Shown here piece after piece: positions 1 to 5,413 of a stretch of 5,413 nucleotides of DNA. The stretch comes from Acidobacteriota bacterium (GTDB lineage Bacteria > Acidobacteriota > Terriglobia > Terriglobales > Acidobacteriaceae). The stretch spans positions 1 to 5,413 of the forward strand of contig QHZV01000422.1 of assembly GCA_003224785.1 (NCBI GenBank), given 5' to 3'. The notes under the pieces were generated by a model. It was given only the letters and a program-made list of their open reading frames with translations. It was not told where the DNA came from and ran no database searches. Each line of letters starts with the position of its first letter. Within the stretch, counting starts at the first letter, position 1. Position numbers and translations under genes: made by a program.

Positions 1-70
1 CCCGGAGAGATTCGAACTCCCGACCTACAGCTCCGGAGGCTGCCGCTCTATCCAGCTGAGCTACGGGCGC
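1..70 (-). tRNA. tRNA-Arg (anticodon CCG), 3' end cut by the window edge
   Basis: Read on the minus strand from 70, the sequence folds as a class I tRNA: acceptor 5' strand GCGCCCG, then TA, D stem GCTC/GAGC, anticodon stem GCAGC/GCTGT with loop CTCCGGA, a five-base variable loop, and T arm GGGAG-TTCGAAT-CTCTC. The anticodon CCG is at 36-34 and decodes the arginine codon CGG. Only CGGG of the 3' acceptor strand is present; the last three paired bases, the discriminator and any CCA lie outside the window. Whether the 3' end serves as an integration site therefore cannot be judged. Confidence 0.95.
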
Positions 71-79
71 GCTGTTTCA

Positions 80-109
80 AGTTTACATTGCAGATCGCAA
101 AGCCATCAA
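80..109 (-). promoter_or_regulatory. Possible sigma-70-type promoter for the tRNA-Arg
   Basis: On the minus strand, TTGATG (109-104) and TAACCT-like TAAACT (85-80) are separated by 18 bases. This would start transcription a few bases before the tRNA 5' end at 70. Each box matches the consensus at four of six positions. The placement is right for a tRNA promoter, but the match is modest and the call is inference. Confidence 0.35.
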
Positions 110-121
110 TTTTGGGGACTG

Positions 122-134
122 TAATGGCCCATTA
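122..134. repeat. 13-base palindrome between the RRM gene and the tRNA
   Basis: TAATGG-C-CCATTA is a perfect inverted repeat with a one-base centre. It lies downstream of the RRM stop codon and upstream of the tRNA promoter candidate. It is AT-rich at the ends, has no usable loop and is not followed by a T run on the minus strand, so it is a poor intrinsic terminator. It could be a protein-binding dyad or chance. No convincing terminator for the RRM gene is visible in 71-188. Confidence 0.3.
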
Positions 135-188
135 ACGCGGGAGCGCGCTATTAGTAGAGGCTAAATCGGAGTTCCCGAATGAGAATGA

Positions 189-491
189 TCAGCGCCGTCC
201 GCGATCACCTCGATCACCACGGCCGCCGCCACCGCCGGCCCGTTCTGCCTTCGGCCGGGCTTCGTTCACATTGATGGCGCGTCCGCCGAATTGCGATCCG
301 TTCAGCGCAGTGATAGCTTTGTCACCCTCTTCGGCGTTGCTCATTTCCACGAAACCGAATCCACGCGAACGTCCGGTCTCGCGATCCGTAAGAATACTTA
401 CGCGATCCACTTGACCGAATGGTTCGAACAACTGGCGAAGCTCATCTTCTCCCGTATTAAAACTGAGGTTCCCAACGAAAATGTTTTTCAA
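189..491 (-). CDS. RRM-domain RNA-binding protein with Gly/Arg-rich tail
   Basis: This is a 100-residue single-RRM protein of the bacterial Rbp type, which binds single-stranded RNA in the cytoplasm. Members in cyanobacteria are often cold-induced; the role here is not known. RNP2 is visible as IFVGNL near the N terminus and RNP1 as RGFGFVEM around residues 42-49, with the usual LFEPFGQV and ALNGSQFGGR segments between and after them. The tail from about residue 79 is glycine-, arginine- and aspartate-rich (GRGDRGDRGRR), resembling RGG-type extensions. I chose the TTG at 491-489 because GAGGG lies five bases upstream and the product then begins with the family-typical MKNIFVGNL. A longer reading from GTG at 530 adds 13 basic residues with no family resemblance. 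The gene stands alone, between the tRNA and the hydrolase, with its own promoter candidate. Confidence 0.93.
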   Translation of the reverse strand: MKNIFVGNLSFNTGEDELRQLFEPFGQVDRVSILTDRETGRSRGFGFVEMSNAEEGDKAITALNGSQFGGRAINVNEARPKAERAGGGGGRGDRGDRGRR

Positions 492-495
492 GACG

Positions 496-501
496 CCCTC
501 T
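496..501 (-). promoter_or_regulatory. Ribosome binding site that selects the TTG start of the RRM gene
   Basis: Minus-strand AGAGGG at 501-496 sits five bases before TTG (491-489). The upstream GTG at 530 has no comparable purine-rich site in front of it. This supports the short form of the protein. Confidence 0.65.
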
Positions 502-577
502 TTTCTGTTTTTGCGAACCAGGGCGAACACTCCAGCAAACAGAAGGCGGTTTTACCGGGGCCCGCAAGCGCGCCGTG

Positions 578-606
578 AGTATAGCAAATTCGCAGAGTTG
601 AGCAAG
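578..606 (-). promoter_or_regulatory. Extended -10 promoter for the RRM gene
   Basis: On the minus strand, TGC-TATACT (586-578) is an extended -10 element with five of six matches to TATAAT. A weak -35, TTGCTC (605-600), lies 16 bases upstream. Transcription would start near 571, giving a leader of about 80 bases before the TTG start. The leader is GC-rich and contains a small hairpin, CGGT-AAA-ACCG (557-547). A long structured leader would fit the temperature-responsive behaviour known for some RRM genes, but that is inference. The 531-709 interval contains no other gene I can support. Confidence 0.5.
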
Positions 607-709
607 TCGGGAATGGAGCAGCACCTGATTAGCGGGTTTTGCGGGCCGCACCTATGGCGCCGATCCAGTCGCCTAACGATCAGACTGCCAGGAGAGGTTC
701 GCCGGAAGC

Positions 710-2173
710 CTAAAATGCAGCTGATTTGTAAACCACACGCCCACCAACCACGGTAAGCAGTACCTTGCTCTTTCCAATCTCCCGCGGATCGACCTTAAAA
801 ATATCCTGCGAAATAACAATCAAGTCAGCCAGCTTGCCTGGCTCGAGCGAACCCTCTGTCTTCTCGCGATGTCCAGCGAACGCGGCGTTCAAGGTGTAAC
901 CCCGGATCGCATCAGCCAAAGTGATCCGCTCAGAAGGAATCCAGCCGCCTTTGGGCTCGCCTTCTGTAGTCTCTCTCGTGACCGCATTTTGAATCCCTGC
1001 CCAGGGGCTTAGGGTCACCACTGGCCAATCGCTTCCAAATGCAAGCACCCCCCCTGCTGCCTGAATACTGTGCCACGCCCAACCTCGCTGTGCGCGTTCA
1101 GGTCCAATATTGGGGGCCCAGCTTTTTAGCGTGTCATTATCAGGATAAGCATGCAGTGGCTGCATGCTGGCAATCACGCCGAGCTTGCCGAAGCGCGGAA
1201 TGTCGGCGGCAGATACGTCTTCAATGTGTTCAATCCGATGCCGCCTATCCGTGGTGCCGTTTACCTGGGCAGCGTATTCGTACCCATCGAGCGCGGTCCT
1301 GATCGCCCGATCGCCGATCGCATGGGTAAAGATCTGAATTCGGTTCTTGTCCAGTTCAGCGACAAGCTGCTTATACCGTTCTGGGTCCCACAACAAATCT
1401 CCGGAGAGCGATGGATCATCCGTGTACGGCGCAAGCATTGCGGCGGTGTGAGTCTCAATCACTCCGTCCATAAAAAATTTCACGGCGCCGGCAGCTATCC
1501 AATCGTCATGGTAGCGGTCACGCTCCTGAACGATCTGCTCTAACTCCTGCTTGCCGACCTCCGGGGGATTGAGTCTGTGCGCGATATAAAAACGAAGGGT
1601 AAGCTTACCTTCGCGTTGTAGTTCTTGAATCAGATCGATATTGTGCAGGTCGTCACGAAGAGCATCAATCTCGCTGAGGCCATGTACCCGTGTAATGCCA
1701 AGCTGATTGGCCAGCTCGATTCCAGCTTGAAGCGTCTTCAGTTTCTGCGCATGGCTAGGCTCAGGAATGGCGCGACGAATAATGGCATCGGCAGGGTCTT
1801 CTTTTATCGCTCCTGTCGGTTCTCCCGTCTTCGGATCGCGCAAAAATGTGCCGCCTGGCGGATTAGGTGTGTCCTTGTTTATATGGGCGAGTTCGAGGGC
1901 CTTGCTGTTGGCCCAATACGTATGTCCGTCAAACCCGTCCAGGTACACGGGCCGATCCGGAACGATCTCATCGAGATACTTCTTGTCTGGCATGCCGGAG
2001 GGAGCGAACACCGGGTAATTCCAGCCGCGCCCCAAAAGCCATGGCTCATTAGGATGCGTGGCGGCATAGGACTTAACCAGCTGCTGGATTTCCTGAATCG
2101 TCTGAGCTCCGTTCAAAAAAATCTCCTGCAGCAGCAGCGAACCTTCCATGAAGTGAATGTGACAGCTTTCCAT
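710..2173 (-). CDS. Amidohydrolase family 3 (YtcJ-like), catalytic part; probably the 3' portion of a disrupted gene
   Basis: This is the TIM-barrel part of a metal-dependent amidohydrolase (COG1574/YtcJ-like, the family of N-substituted formamide deformylase), which hydrolyses C-N bonds; the substrate is unknown. Metal-site residues of the family are all visible in the 487-residue frame: HIH at 5-7, the lysine of AVKFFMDG at 232, the histidine of THAIGD at 284, the histidine of RIEH at 316, and the aspartate of GSDWPV at 382. The C-terminal strands, with LEPGKLADLIVI near the end, are complete. The frame begins abruptly at MESCHIHF, where intact relatives have a signal peptide and an N-terminal beta subdomain. 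No Shine-Dalgarno precedes this ATG. The missing N terminus lies just upstream in another frame (2073-2339). I read 710-2339 as one gene that has lost about 35-40 codons and its frame, so a functional product is doubtful. It follows the regulator in an apparent operon. Confidence 0.85.
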   Translation of the reverse strand: MESCHIHFMEGSLLLQEIFLNGAQTIQEIQQLVKSYAATHPNEPWLLGRGWNYPVFAPSGMPDKKYLDEIVPDRPVYLDGFDGHTYWANSKALELAHINKDTPNPPGGTFLRDPKTGEPTGAIKEDPADAIIRRAIPEPSHAQKLKTLQAGIELANQLGITRVHGLSEIDALRDDLHNIDLIQELQREGKLTLRFYIAHRLNPPEVGKQELEQIVQERDRYHDDWIAAGAVKFFMDGVIETHTAAMLAPYTDDPSLSGDLLWDPERYKQLVAELDKNRIQIFTHAIGDRAIRTALDGYEYAAQVNGTTDRRHRIEHIEDVSAADIPRFGKLGVIASMQPLHAYPDNDTLKSWAPNIGPERAQRGWAWHSIQAAGGVLAFGSDWPVVTLSPWAGIQNAVTRETTEGEPKGGWIPSERITLADAIRGYTLNAAFAGHREKTEGSLEPGKLADLIVISQDIFKVDPREIGKSKVLLTVVGGRVVYKSAAF

Positions 2174-2339
2174 CGCGAATGGCTAACGCTTCTGCCCAGG
2201 GGTGCGCAGAATTCGCTGTGTAGATTCGCGCGTGGACCAGGACGGTATCAGCAGGAACCTGAGTTTGAGCGCTGGAGGAGGAGAAGGGAAGAGCGGCTAA
2301 CAGTAAACAAGCCCATGAAAGGTGCTTCTTACTCGTCAA
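2073..2339 (-). pseudogene. N-terminal fragment of the amidohydrolase (signal peptide and first strands)
   Basis: This 88-residue frame starts with a Sec signal peptide: KK at 4-5, a hydrophobic core around 7-19, and a likely cut after SSSSA at 24. It continues with DTVLVHARIYTANSAHPW and EALAIRDGK (31-58), the standard opening of YtcJ-like amidohydrolases. After K58 the reading is no longer family-like. The family sequence resumes within a few bases in the +1 frame as CHIHF, which begins the 710-2173 frame. In relatives, about 35-40 residues (the rest of the beta subdomain through the PGF-D motif) separate these two points. The start is TTG at 2339-2337 with a strong Shine-Dalgarno. Translation would begin well and end at 2073 in a nonsense tail. 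The signal peptide indicates the ancestral enzyme was exported, probably to the periplasm. Confidence 0.8.
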
Positions 2340-2347
2340 TTAGATTT

Positions 2348-2353
2348 CTCCTT
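2348..2353 (-). promoter_or_regulatory. Shine-Dalgarno of the amidohydrolase, overlapping the regulator stop codon
   Basis: Minus-strand AAGGAG (2353-2348) lies eight bases before the TTG start at 2339. The TAA stop codon of the regulator (2355-2353) shares its last base with this site. The arrangement implies one transcript and probable translational coupling, and it decides in favour of the TTG start. Confidence 0.75.
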
Positions 2354-3153
2354 TAGAACGTCGGCGGCGTGTTTACCCACAACAGAACGGTGTCCGACCG
2401 CCCGGGATTTTCCCACTGGTGCGGCACGGCACTTTCGAAGTAGAAACTGTCTCCAGATTTGAGGTGGTATTTCTCGCCACGCAAAAAAATCTGTAGCTCG
2501 CCCTTAAGCACGAAAAGGAATTCTTCGCCAACATGTGTGTAGGATTCGCCGCTACCTGCGCCCGGAGCGACCCTGAAAAGATGCGGTTCCATGACCGTAT
2601 TTCCCCACGCGAGCAGTTCCATACGCACGCCCGGCCCCGCTTCCAGCACCTTTCGGGCCTTCGGTCGCACAAGATGCTTGTTCGGCTCTGCGGTGTCGTA
2701 AAAATCCAATATGTTGGTTTTGTAATGCCGGGCCAATTTGCGCAGGGTACCGACCGACGCGGACATTTGTGAGCGTTCAATAGCGCTGAGAAAACCGACC
2801 GAAACCCCAATCGCCTTGGCAACCAGCGCCAGAGAGGATCCATTTTTTAGTCTCAGCTGGCGAAGCCTTGCGCCGATCGCCCCTGCCGCCCCGTCGCGCA
2901 CGGGCGTGACCAGTCCCTCGCGCTTGAGTGTTTGAACGATTGCGGGAGCGTTCATGCCGCGCACCTTGCGAAGGAAGCTGGCGCGCTTCAAAAGCCGAAC
3001 ATCCTCTCGCGTGTAGAGCCGGTATTGGCTGGCACTGCGGCGGGGACGAGCCAATCCCAGACTCTCCCACATGCGAATACTGGTGGGAGAAATGCCGACT
3101 AACCTGGCAACGTCTCCAATCTTTAGATAATCGTTGTGATTGCTCGAAAGCAT
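2353..3153 (-). CDS. Three-domain transcription regulator: MerR-type HTH, XRE-type HTH, cupin
   Basis: This 266-residue cytoplasmic regulator has three recognisable parts. Residues 9-79 are a MerR-type winged helix: YLKIGDVARLVGIS, then IRMWESLGL, then YRLYTREDVRLLKR. Residues 93-152 are an XRE/Cro-type helix-turn-helix: IGARLRQLRLKNG, then LVAKAIGVSVGFLSAIER, ending ILDFYD. Residues 185-262 are a cupin of the XRE-cupin type: THVGEEFLFVLKGEL with H207 and E211, and GDSFYFESAVPHQWENPG with H245. These are probable metal or ligand contacts. XRE-cupin regulators usually sense a small molecule, often an amine, amino acid or osmolyte. The long C-terminal coiled coil of classical MerR dimers is replaced by the XRE-cupin module. 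The ATG at 3153 has only a weak ribosome site, but the MerR domain starts nine residues in, so the start fits. The gene is upstream of and close to the amidohydrolase and divergent from the receptor. It probably regulates both and itself; the ligand is unknown. Confidence 0.92.
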   Translation of the reverse strand: MLSSNHNDYLKIGDVARLVGISPTSIRMWESLGLARPRRSASQYRLYTREDVRLLKRASFLRKVRGMNAPAIVQTLKREGLVTPVRDGAAGAIGARLRQLRLKNGSSLALVAKAIGVSVGFLSAIERSQMSASVGTLRKLARHYKTNILDFYDTAEPNKHLVRPKARKVLEAGPGVRMELLAWGNTVMEPHLFRVAPGAGSGESYTHVGEEFLFVLKGELQIFLRGEKYHLKSGDSFYFESAVPHQWENPGRSDTVLLWVNTPPTF

Positions 3154-3232
3154 GAGCTGCAGGGACTGCCTTCTGGATCGTTACGACCGAAAGCCCAGTT
3201 TTTCCGCTTGACAGCAGTATTAACAGACAACT

Positions 3233-3257
3233 AACCTTACCGGATTATAGCAAGGTT
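3233..3257. promoter_or_regulatory. Dyad AACCTT-N13-AAGGTT around the regulator -10 box, candidate operator
   Basis: Perfect six-base arms at 3233-3238 and 3252-3257 flank the TATAAT of the regulator promoter. The core half-sites ACCTT/AAGGT resemble those of some MerR-family operators such as CueR sites, although the gap here is two bases longer than in the CueR site I have in mind. Binding here would cover the regulator -10, so it suits autoregulation by the MerR-type domain. This is inference from position and symmetry only. Confidence 0.45.
3244..3252 (-). promoter_or_regulatory. Extended -10 promoter of the regulator-amidohydrolase operon
   Basis: Read on the minus strand, TGC-TATAAT (3252-3244) is a perfect extended -10 element. 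The -35 region is weak (CTGTGA at 3272-3267, 17 bases upstream), which extended -10 promoters tolerate. The predicted start is near 3237, leaving a leader of about 84 bases to the ATG at 3153. The same TTGCTATA core occurs in the RRM gene promoter. Confidence 0.6.
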
Positions 3258-3284
3258 TGTTTTTTATCACAGCAATCGTTTAAT
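3257..3284 (+). promoter_or_regulatory. Possible promoter of the TonB-dependent receptor gene
   Basis: TTGTTT (3257-3262) and TTTAAT (3279-3284) are 16 bases apart. The -10 matches five of six positions and the -35 three of six. The start would fall near 3291, just before the palindrome at 3294-3307. An alternative is the perfect -35 TTGACA at 3208-3213, but its best -10 partner (TAACCT, 3232-3237, 18-base spacing) matches only three of six. Neither can be settled by eye. Confidence 0.35.
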
Positions 3285-3287
3285 TGC
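3272..3287. repeat. Inverted repeat GCAAT-N6-ATTGC
   Basis: Five-base perfect arms with a six-base centre overlap the receptor -10 candidate and lie upstream of the regulator promoter. It may be a second operator or a chance dyad; short arms keep confidence low. Confidence 0.3.
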
Positions 3288-3293
3288 GTTAAA

Positions 3294-3307
3294 AATTCGT
3301 ACGAATT
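3294..3307. promoter_or_regulatory. 14-base perfect palindrome before the receptor ribosome binding site, candidate operator
   Basis: AATTCGTACGAATT is fully self-complementary with no spacer. It ends seven bases before the Shine-Dalgarno of the receptor gene. A symmetric site of this length in an early transcribed region suits a repressor dimer, for example the XRE-type domain of the divergent regulator. No second copy is visible in the window, so the assignment is inference. Confidence 0.45.
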
Positions 3308-3313
3308 CAGCTC

Positions 3314-3318
3314 GGAGG
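3314..3318 (+). promoter_or_regulatory. Shine-Dalgarno of the TonB-dependent receptor
   Basis: GGAGG at 3314-3318 lies six bases before ATG 3325, a canonical arrangement that fixes the start directly in front of a signal peptide. Confidence 0.8.
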
Positions 3319-3324
3319 CGTTGC

Positions 3325-5413
3325 ATGTCTTCCCCCACATCACGTCGCACAGCTTTCAGCGTTGTCCTTGTCCTTTCATTCAGTCTTCTATTTACTCCAG
3401 CGTTCGGCCAAAGCACCGGCGGCCGCATCATTGGTCGCGTCGCAGATTCGACCGGCGCCGTTATCAGCGGAGTGCAGATCACGCTGGCCAATGAAGCCAC
3501 CGGCGTCAGCCGTGATACGAAGACGGACCAGAATGGCGACTACACGTTAGTAGAAGTTGCGCCGGGAAACTACCGCATGGAGTATGCGCTGCAAGGCTTT
3601 AAGAAGAACGTCCGTTCGAACGTGACGTTGGAGATCAATCAAGTCCTCACATTAAACGCAACACTGCAGCCGGGAGCCACTCAGGAAACGGTTGAAGTAT
3701 CTTCCGAGGCGCCACTGGAGCTCCCGCTCAATGCCCGAGATACCTACCAATTCCTCCAGTTGCAACCCGGCGTGATGTCCACGACCGGAACGGGGAACCA
3801 GATTGTTTACGGCAGCGATAAGTCGGGATCGGTCTCAGTTAACGGCGGCCGCGGACGCGCCAACAACTTCAGCGTGAACGGCGGTGATGCGAACGATTTG
3901 TTTGTAAACTTGCCCACCGTGCAGCCATCGCCGGACAGCATCGAGGAATTCCGCGTTCTTACGAATACGTTTGATGCTGAGTACGGGCGAAATTCCGGAT
4001 CTGTAGTCAACGTGATCACGAAATCCGGCACCAATAATTTCCACGGGAATATTTATGAATTTTTCCGGAATACGAAGCTGAACGCAAATCCTTACTGCTT
4101 CACCGAGAGTGAAGGCGTTGCTTGCGATAAGCCGCAATTTAATCAGAATCAGTTCGGTGGCACGTTTGGGGGGCCTCTCAAGAAGGACCGAACATTCTTT
4201 TTTGCATCTTATGAAGGTCGTCGCATTCGTCAGGGCATTCCGTCCCAGTTGGTGTTTGTGCCGACGTTAGCTGAACGGCCGAGTGCCACACAGCCGTTTG
4301 CTGATTTTTCTGCTGAGTCACCGTTTCCTGGCACACTAAACACGGCCTTCCCTTTGAATCAACGACCAAATTGCGTGACTGGAGCGGGAGCGGCGCCAAA
4401 TATACCGGATGGCGTTGATTATGCCACGCTTTTCCCGGGCAACATCATTCCCTTGGGTTGCCTTGATCCCACGGCCGTGGACTTACTGCAGTACATCCCG
4501 ACTCCGCTTTCCGCCAGCGGCGCTCTGGTGACTACTCCGGTGCAACCTACGCGTGGCGATCAGTTCACGGTGAGGTTCGATCACCGATTGAATTCGAAGC
4601 AGAACCTGAGCGTCTATTACTACTTTGACGACGATCACACGATTTCGCCCTTCGCGGTTTTCGAAGCAGCAGGGGCGAGTGTGCCCGGTTTCGGATCTAT
4701 CATTAATGACCGCTATCAGCAGTGGAACATTACCCACACCTGGACGCTCAGTAACACCACTGTCAATGAATTTCGCTTCAACTACAATCGCGAAGGGCAG
4801 GGGACGTTCCAACACCCGATCTTCACAACCACCGTACAGAATTCCTGCCCAACACCGCCTTCGTGGTTGCTGGCTGCTTTTCCCGCCGGGAGCACTCCTT
4901 TCTGCTTCGACGACCTGCAACCCGGGAACCCTACTGGCATCCACCCTAATATCGGTCCGGAACACGAGGGACTTCCGTTTATTCAGGTAAGTGGCGGTTT
5001 TAACATCGGCAACAATGGCGAAGGCGAGTTGCCCCAGGTTGGGAACTCGTTTCAGTGGAGTGACAGCATCAGCAAAGTTATGGGAACTCACTCGCTGAAG
5101 TTTGGCGGCGACGTGCGCCGACAAAGGTTCGATCAGCTTTTGTACTTCGATGTCAATGGCGAATTTTTTGTGGACCAGACCTCGGTTAATACCACCGACG
5201 GTGATTCTGCACTTTCTGATTATATGTTGGGACTTCCAGGGGGATACGGCCAGGGATCAGCCCAGCATGAGAATGTGCGCAGCACCGGACTTTATCTTTT
5301 CGCGCAGGATAGCTGGAAGATGAAGCCGAATCTTACGCTGAACTACGGCCTCCGTTGGGAGTTAAATACGCCCATTGCTGATATCGGCAAGCGTGTACAA
5401 ACCTTCCGGCCTG
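3325..5413 (+). CDS. TonB-dependent receptor, Oar-like, with carboxypeptidase-regulatory-like domain (3' end outside the window)
   Basis: An open frame of 696 codons runs off the right edge. Residues 1-28 are a Sec signal peptide: RR at 7-8, a hydrophobic core 12-23, and a likely cut around AFG-Q at 28/29. Residues 33-112 form a carboxypeptidase-regulatory-like beta sandwich (GRIIGRVADSTGAVISGV, then NGDYTLVEVAPGNYRMEY and LQGF). The plug follows: LPLNARDTYQFLQLQPGV at 133-150, VNGGRGRANNFSVNGGDAND, then SIEEFRVLTNTFDAEYGRNSG (205-225) and VVNVITKSGTN-FHG. Barrel strands begin around NIYEFFRNTKLN and FGGTFGGPLKKDRTFFF; LYLFAQDSWKM and LTLNYGLRWE near the edge are typical later strands. Relatives are about 1,000-1,200 residues, so roughly a third is missing here. 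The protein sits in the outer membrane and imports or binds an unidentified ligand, energised by TonB. Six cysteines lie in predicted external loops. The linker before the plug seems about 20 residues shorter than usual. Confidence 0.95.
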   Translation, partial: MSSPTSRRTAFSVVLVLSFSLLFTPAFGQSTGGRIIGRVADSTGAVISGVQITLANEATGVSRDTKTDQNGDYTLVEVAPGNYRMEYALQGFKKNVRSNVTLEINQVLTLNATLQPGATQETVEVSSEAPLELPLNARDTYQFLQLQPGVMSTTGTGNQIVYGSDKSGSVSVNGGRGRANNFSVNGGDANDLFVNLPTVQPSPDSIEEFRVLTNTFDAEYGRNSGSVVNVITKSGTNNFHGNIYEFFRNTKLNANPYCFTESEGVACDKPQFNQNQFGGTFGGPLKKDRTFFFASYEGRRIRQGIPSQLVFVPTLAERPSATQPFADFSAESPFPGTLNTAFPLNQRPNCVTGAGAAPNIPDGVDYATLFPGNIIPLGCLDPTAVDLLQYIPTPLSASGALVTTPVQPTRGDQFTVRFDHRLNSKQNLSVYYYFDDDHTISPFAVFEAAGASVPGFGSIINDRYQQWNITHTWTLSNTTVNEFRFNYNREGQGTFQHPIFTTTVQNSCPTPPSWLLAAFPAGSTPFCFDDLQPGNPTGIHPNIGPEHEGLPFIQVSGGFNIGNNGEGELPQVGNSFQWSDSISKVMGTHSLKFGGDVRRQRFDQLLYFDVNGEFFVDQTSVNTTDGDSALSDYMLGLPGGYGQGSAQHENVRSTGLYLFAQDSWKMKPNLTLNYGLRWELNTPIADIGKRVQTFRP

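Noticed and set aside
1..70. tRNA gene as an attachment site for a genomic island
   Set aside because: The tRNA 3' end points out of the window, and no integrase or repeated tRNA fragment is visible.
131..152. GC-rich imperfect hairpin downstream of the RRM gene as an intrinsic terminator
   Set aside because: Pairing is interrupted and no T run follows on the minus strand.
2115..2121. Seven-base T run (minus strand) within the overlap of the two amidohydrolase frames, as a programmed frameshift site
   Set aside because: A shift here would leave the HIH metal motif out of frame, since it lies upstream of the run, and would not restore the missing 35-40 residues. A deletion explains the data better.
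2272..2290. GGA-rich triplet tract as a phase-variable repeat
   Set aside because: It is only a few serine codons (TCC) at the signal-peptide end. Triplet changes would keep the frame, so it is not a contingency switch.
1625..2356. 243-residue plus-strand open frame
   Set aside because: It lies opposite the amidohydrolase, has no family resemblance and no ribosome site, and the minus-strand frames carry clear catalytic motifs. It is a shadow frame.
4483..5124. 213-residue minus-strand open frame
   Set aside because: It is antisense to the receptor, whose plus-strand reading is continuous and family-like. It shows no recognisable domain or start signal.

Overview
The window looks like chromosomal DNA from a soil-type Acidobacteriota. 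This is inferred from gene content, not from a search. The main clue is an Oar-like TonB-dependent receptor with an N-terminal carboxypeptidase-regulatory-like domain, a family greatly expanded in that phylum. A secreted YtcJ-type amidohydrolase and a short RRM protein fit as well. Base composition is moderate, and I see no insertion sequence, phage gene or CRISPR array.

Layout, left to right. Positions 1-70 hold most of a tRNA-Arg (anticodon CCG) on the minus strand, with its 3' end outside the window. Positions 189-491 (minus) encode a 100-residue RRM RNA-binding protein with a glycine/arginine-rich tail. It most likely starts at TTG behind a Shine-Dalgarno sequence, with an extended -10 promoter about 90 bases upstream. 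Positions 710-2339 (minus) hold an exported metal-dependent amidohydrolase (amidohydrolase family 3) that is broken. A signal peptide and first beta strands (2073-2339) are out of frame with an otherwise intact catalytic barrel (710-2173), and roughly 35-40 residues expected between them are absent. Positions 2353-3153 (minus) encode a 266-residue regulator that combines a MerR-type winged helix, an XRE-type helix-turn-helix and a C-terminal cupin. It lies 13 bases upstream of the amidohydrolase, and its stop codon abuts the hydrolase Shine-Dalgarno. Positions 3325-5413 (plus) encode the first 696 residues of a TonB-dependent receptor, transcribed divergently and running off the right edge.

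The 171-base region between the regulator and the receptor contains a perfect extended -10 promoter for the regulator and three separate dyads. One brackets the regulator -10; another lies just ahead of the receptor ribosome binding site. The simplest reading is a small ligand-responsive locus: the receptor imports or binds a compound, the exported amidohydrolase once acted on it or a relative, and the cupin regulator senses it and controls both transcripts. The ligand cannot be named from sequence. The hydrolase appears damaged, and the receptor also looks about 20 residues short at the linker before its plug, so the two gaps deserve a check against reads or sister genomes.

The most unusual item is the MerR-XRE-cupin domain combination. 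I do not see a clearly novel multi-gene system beyond it.
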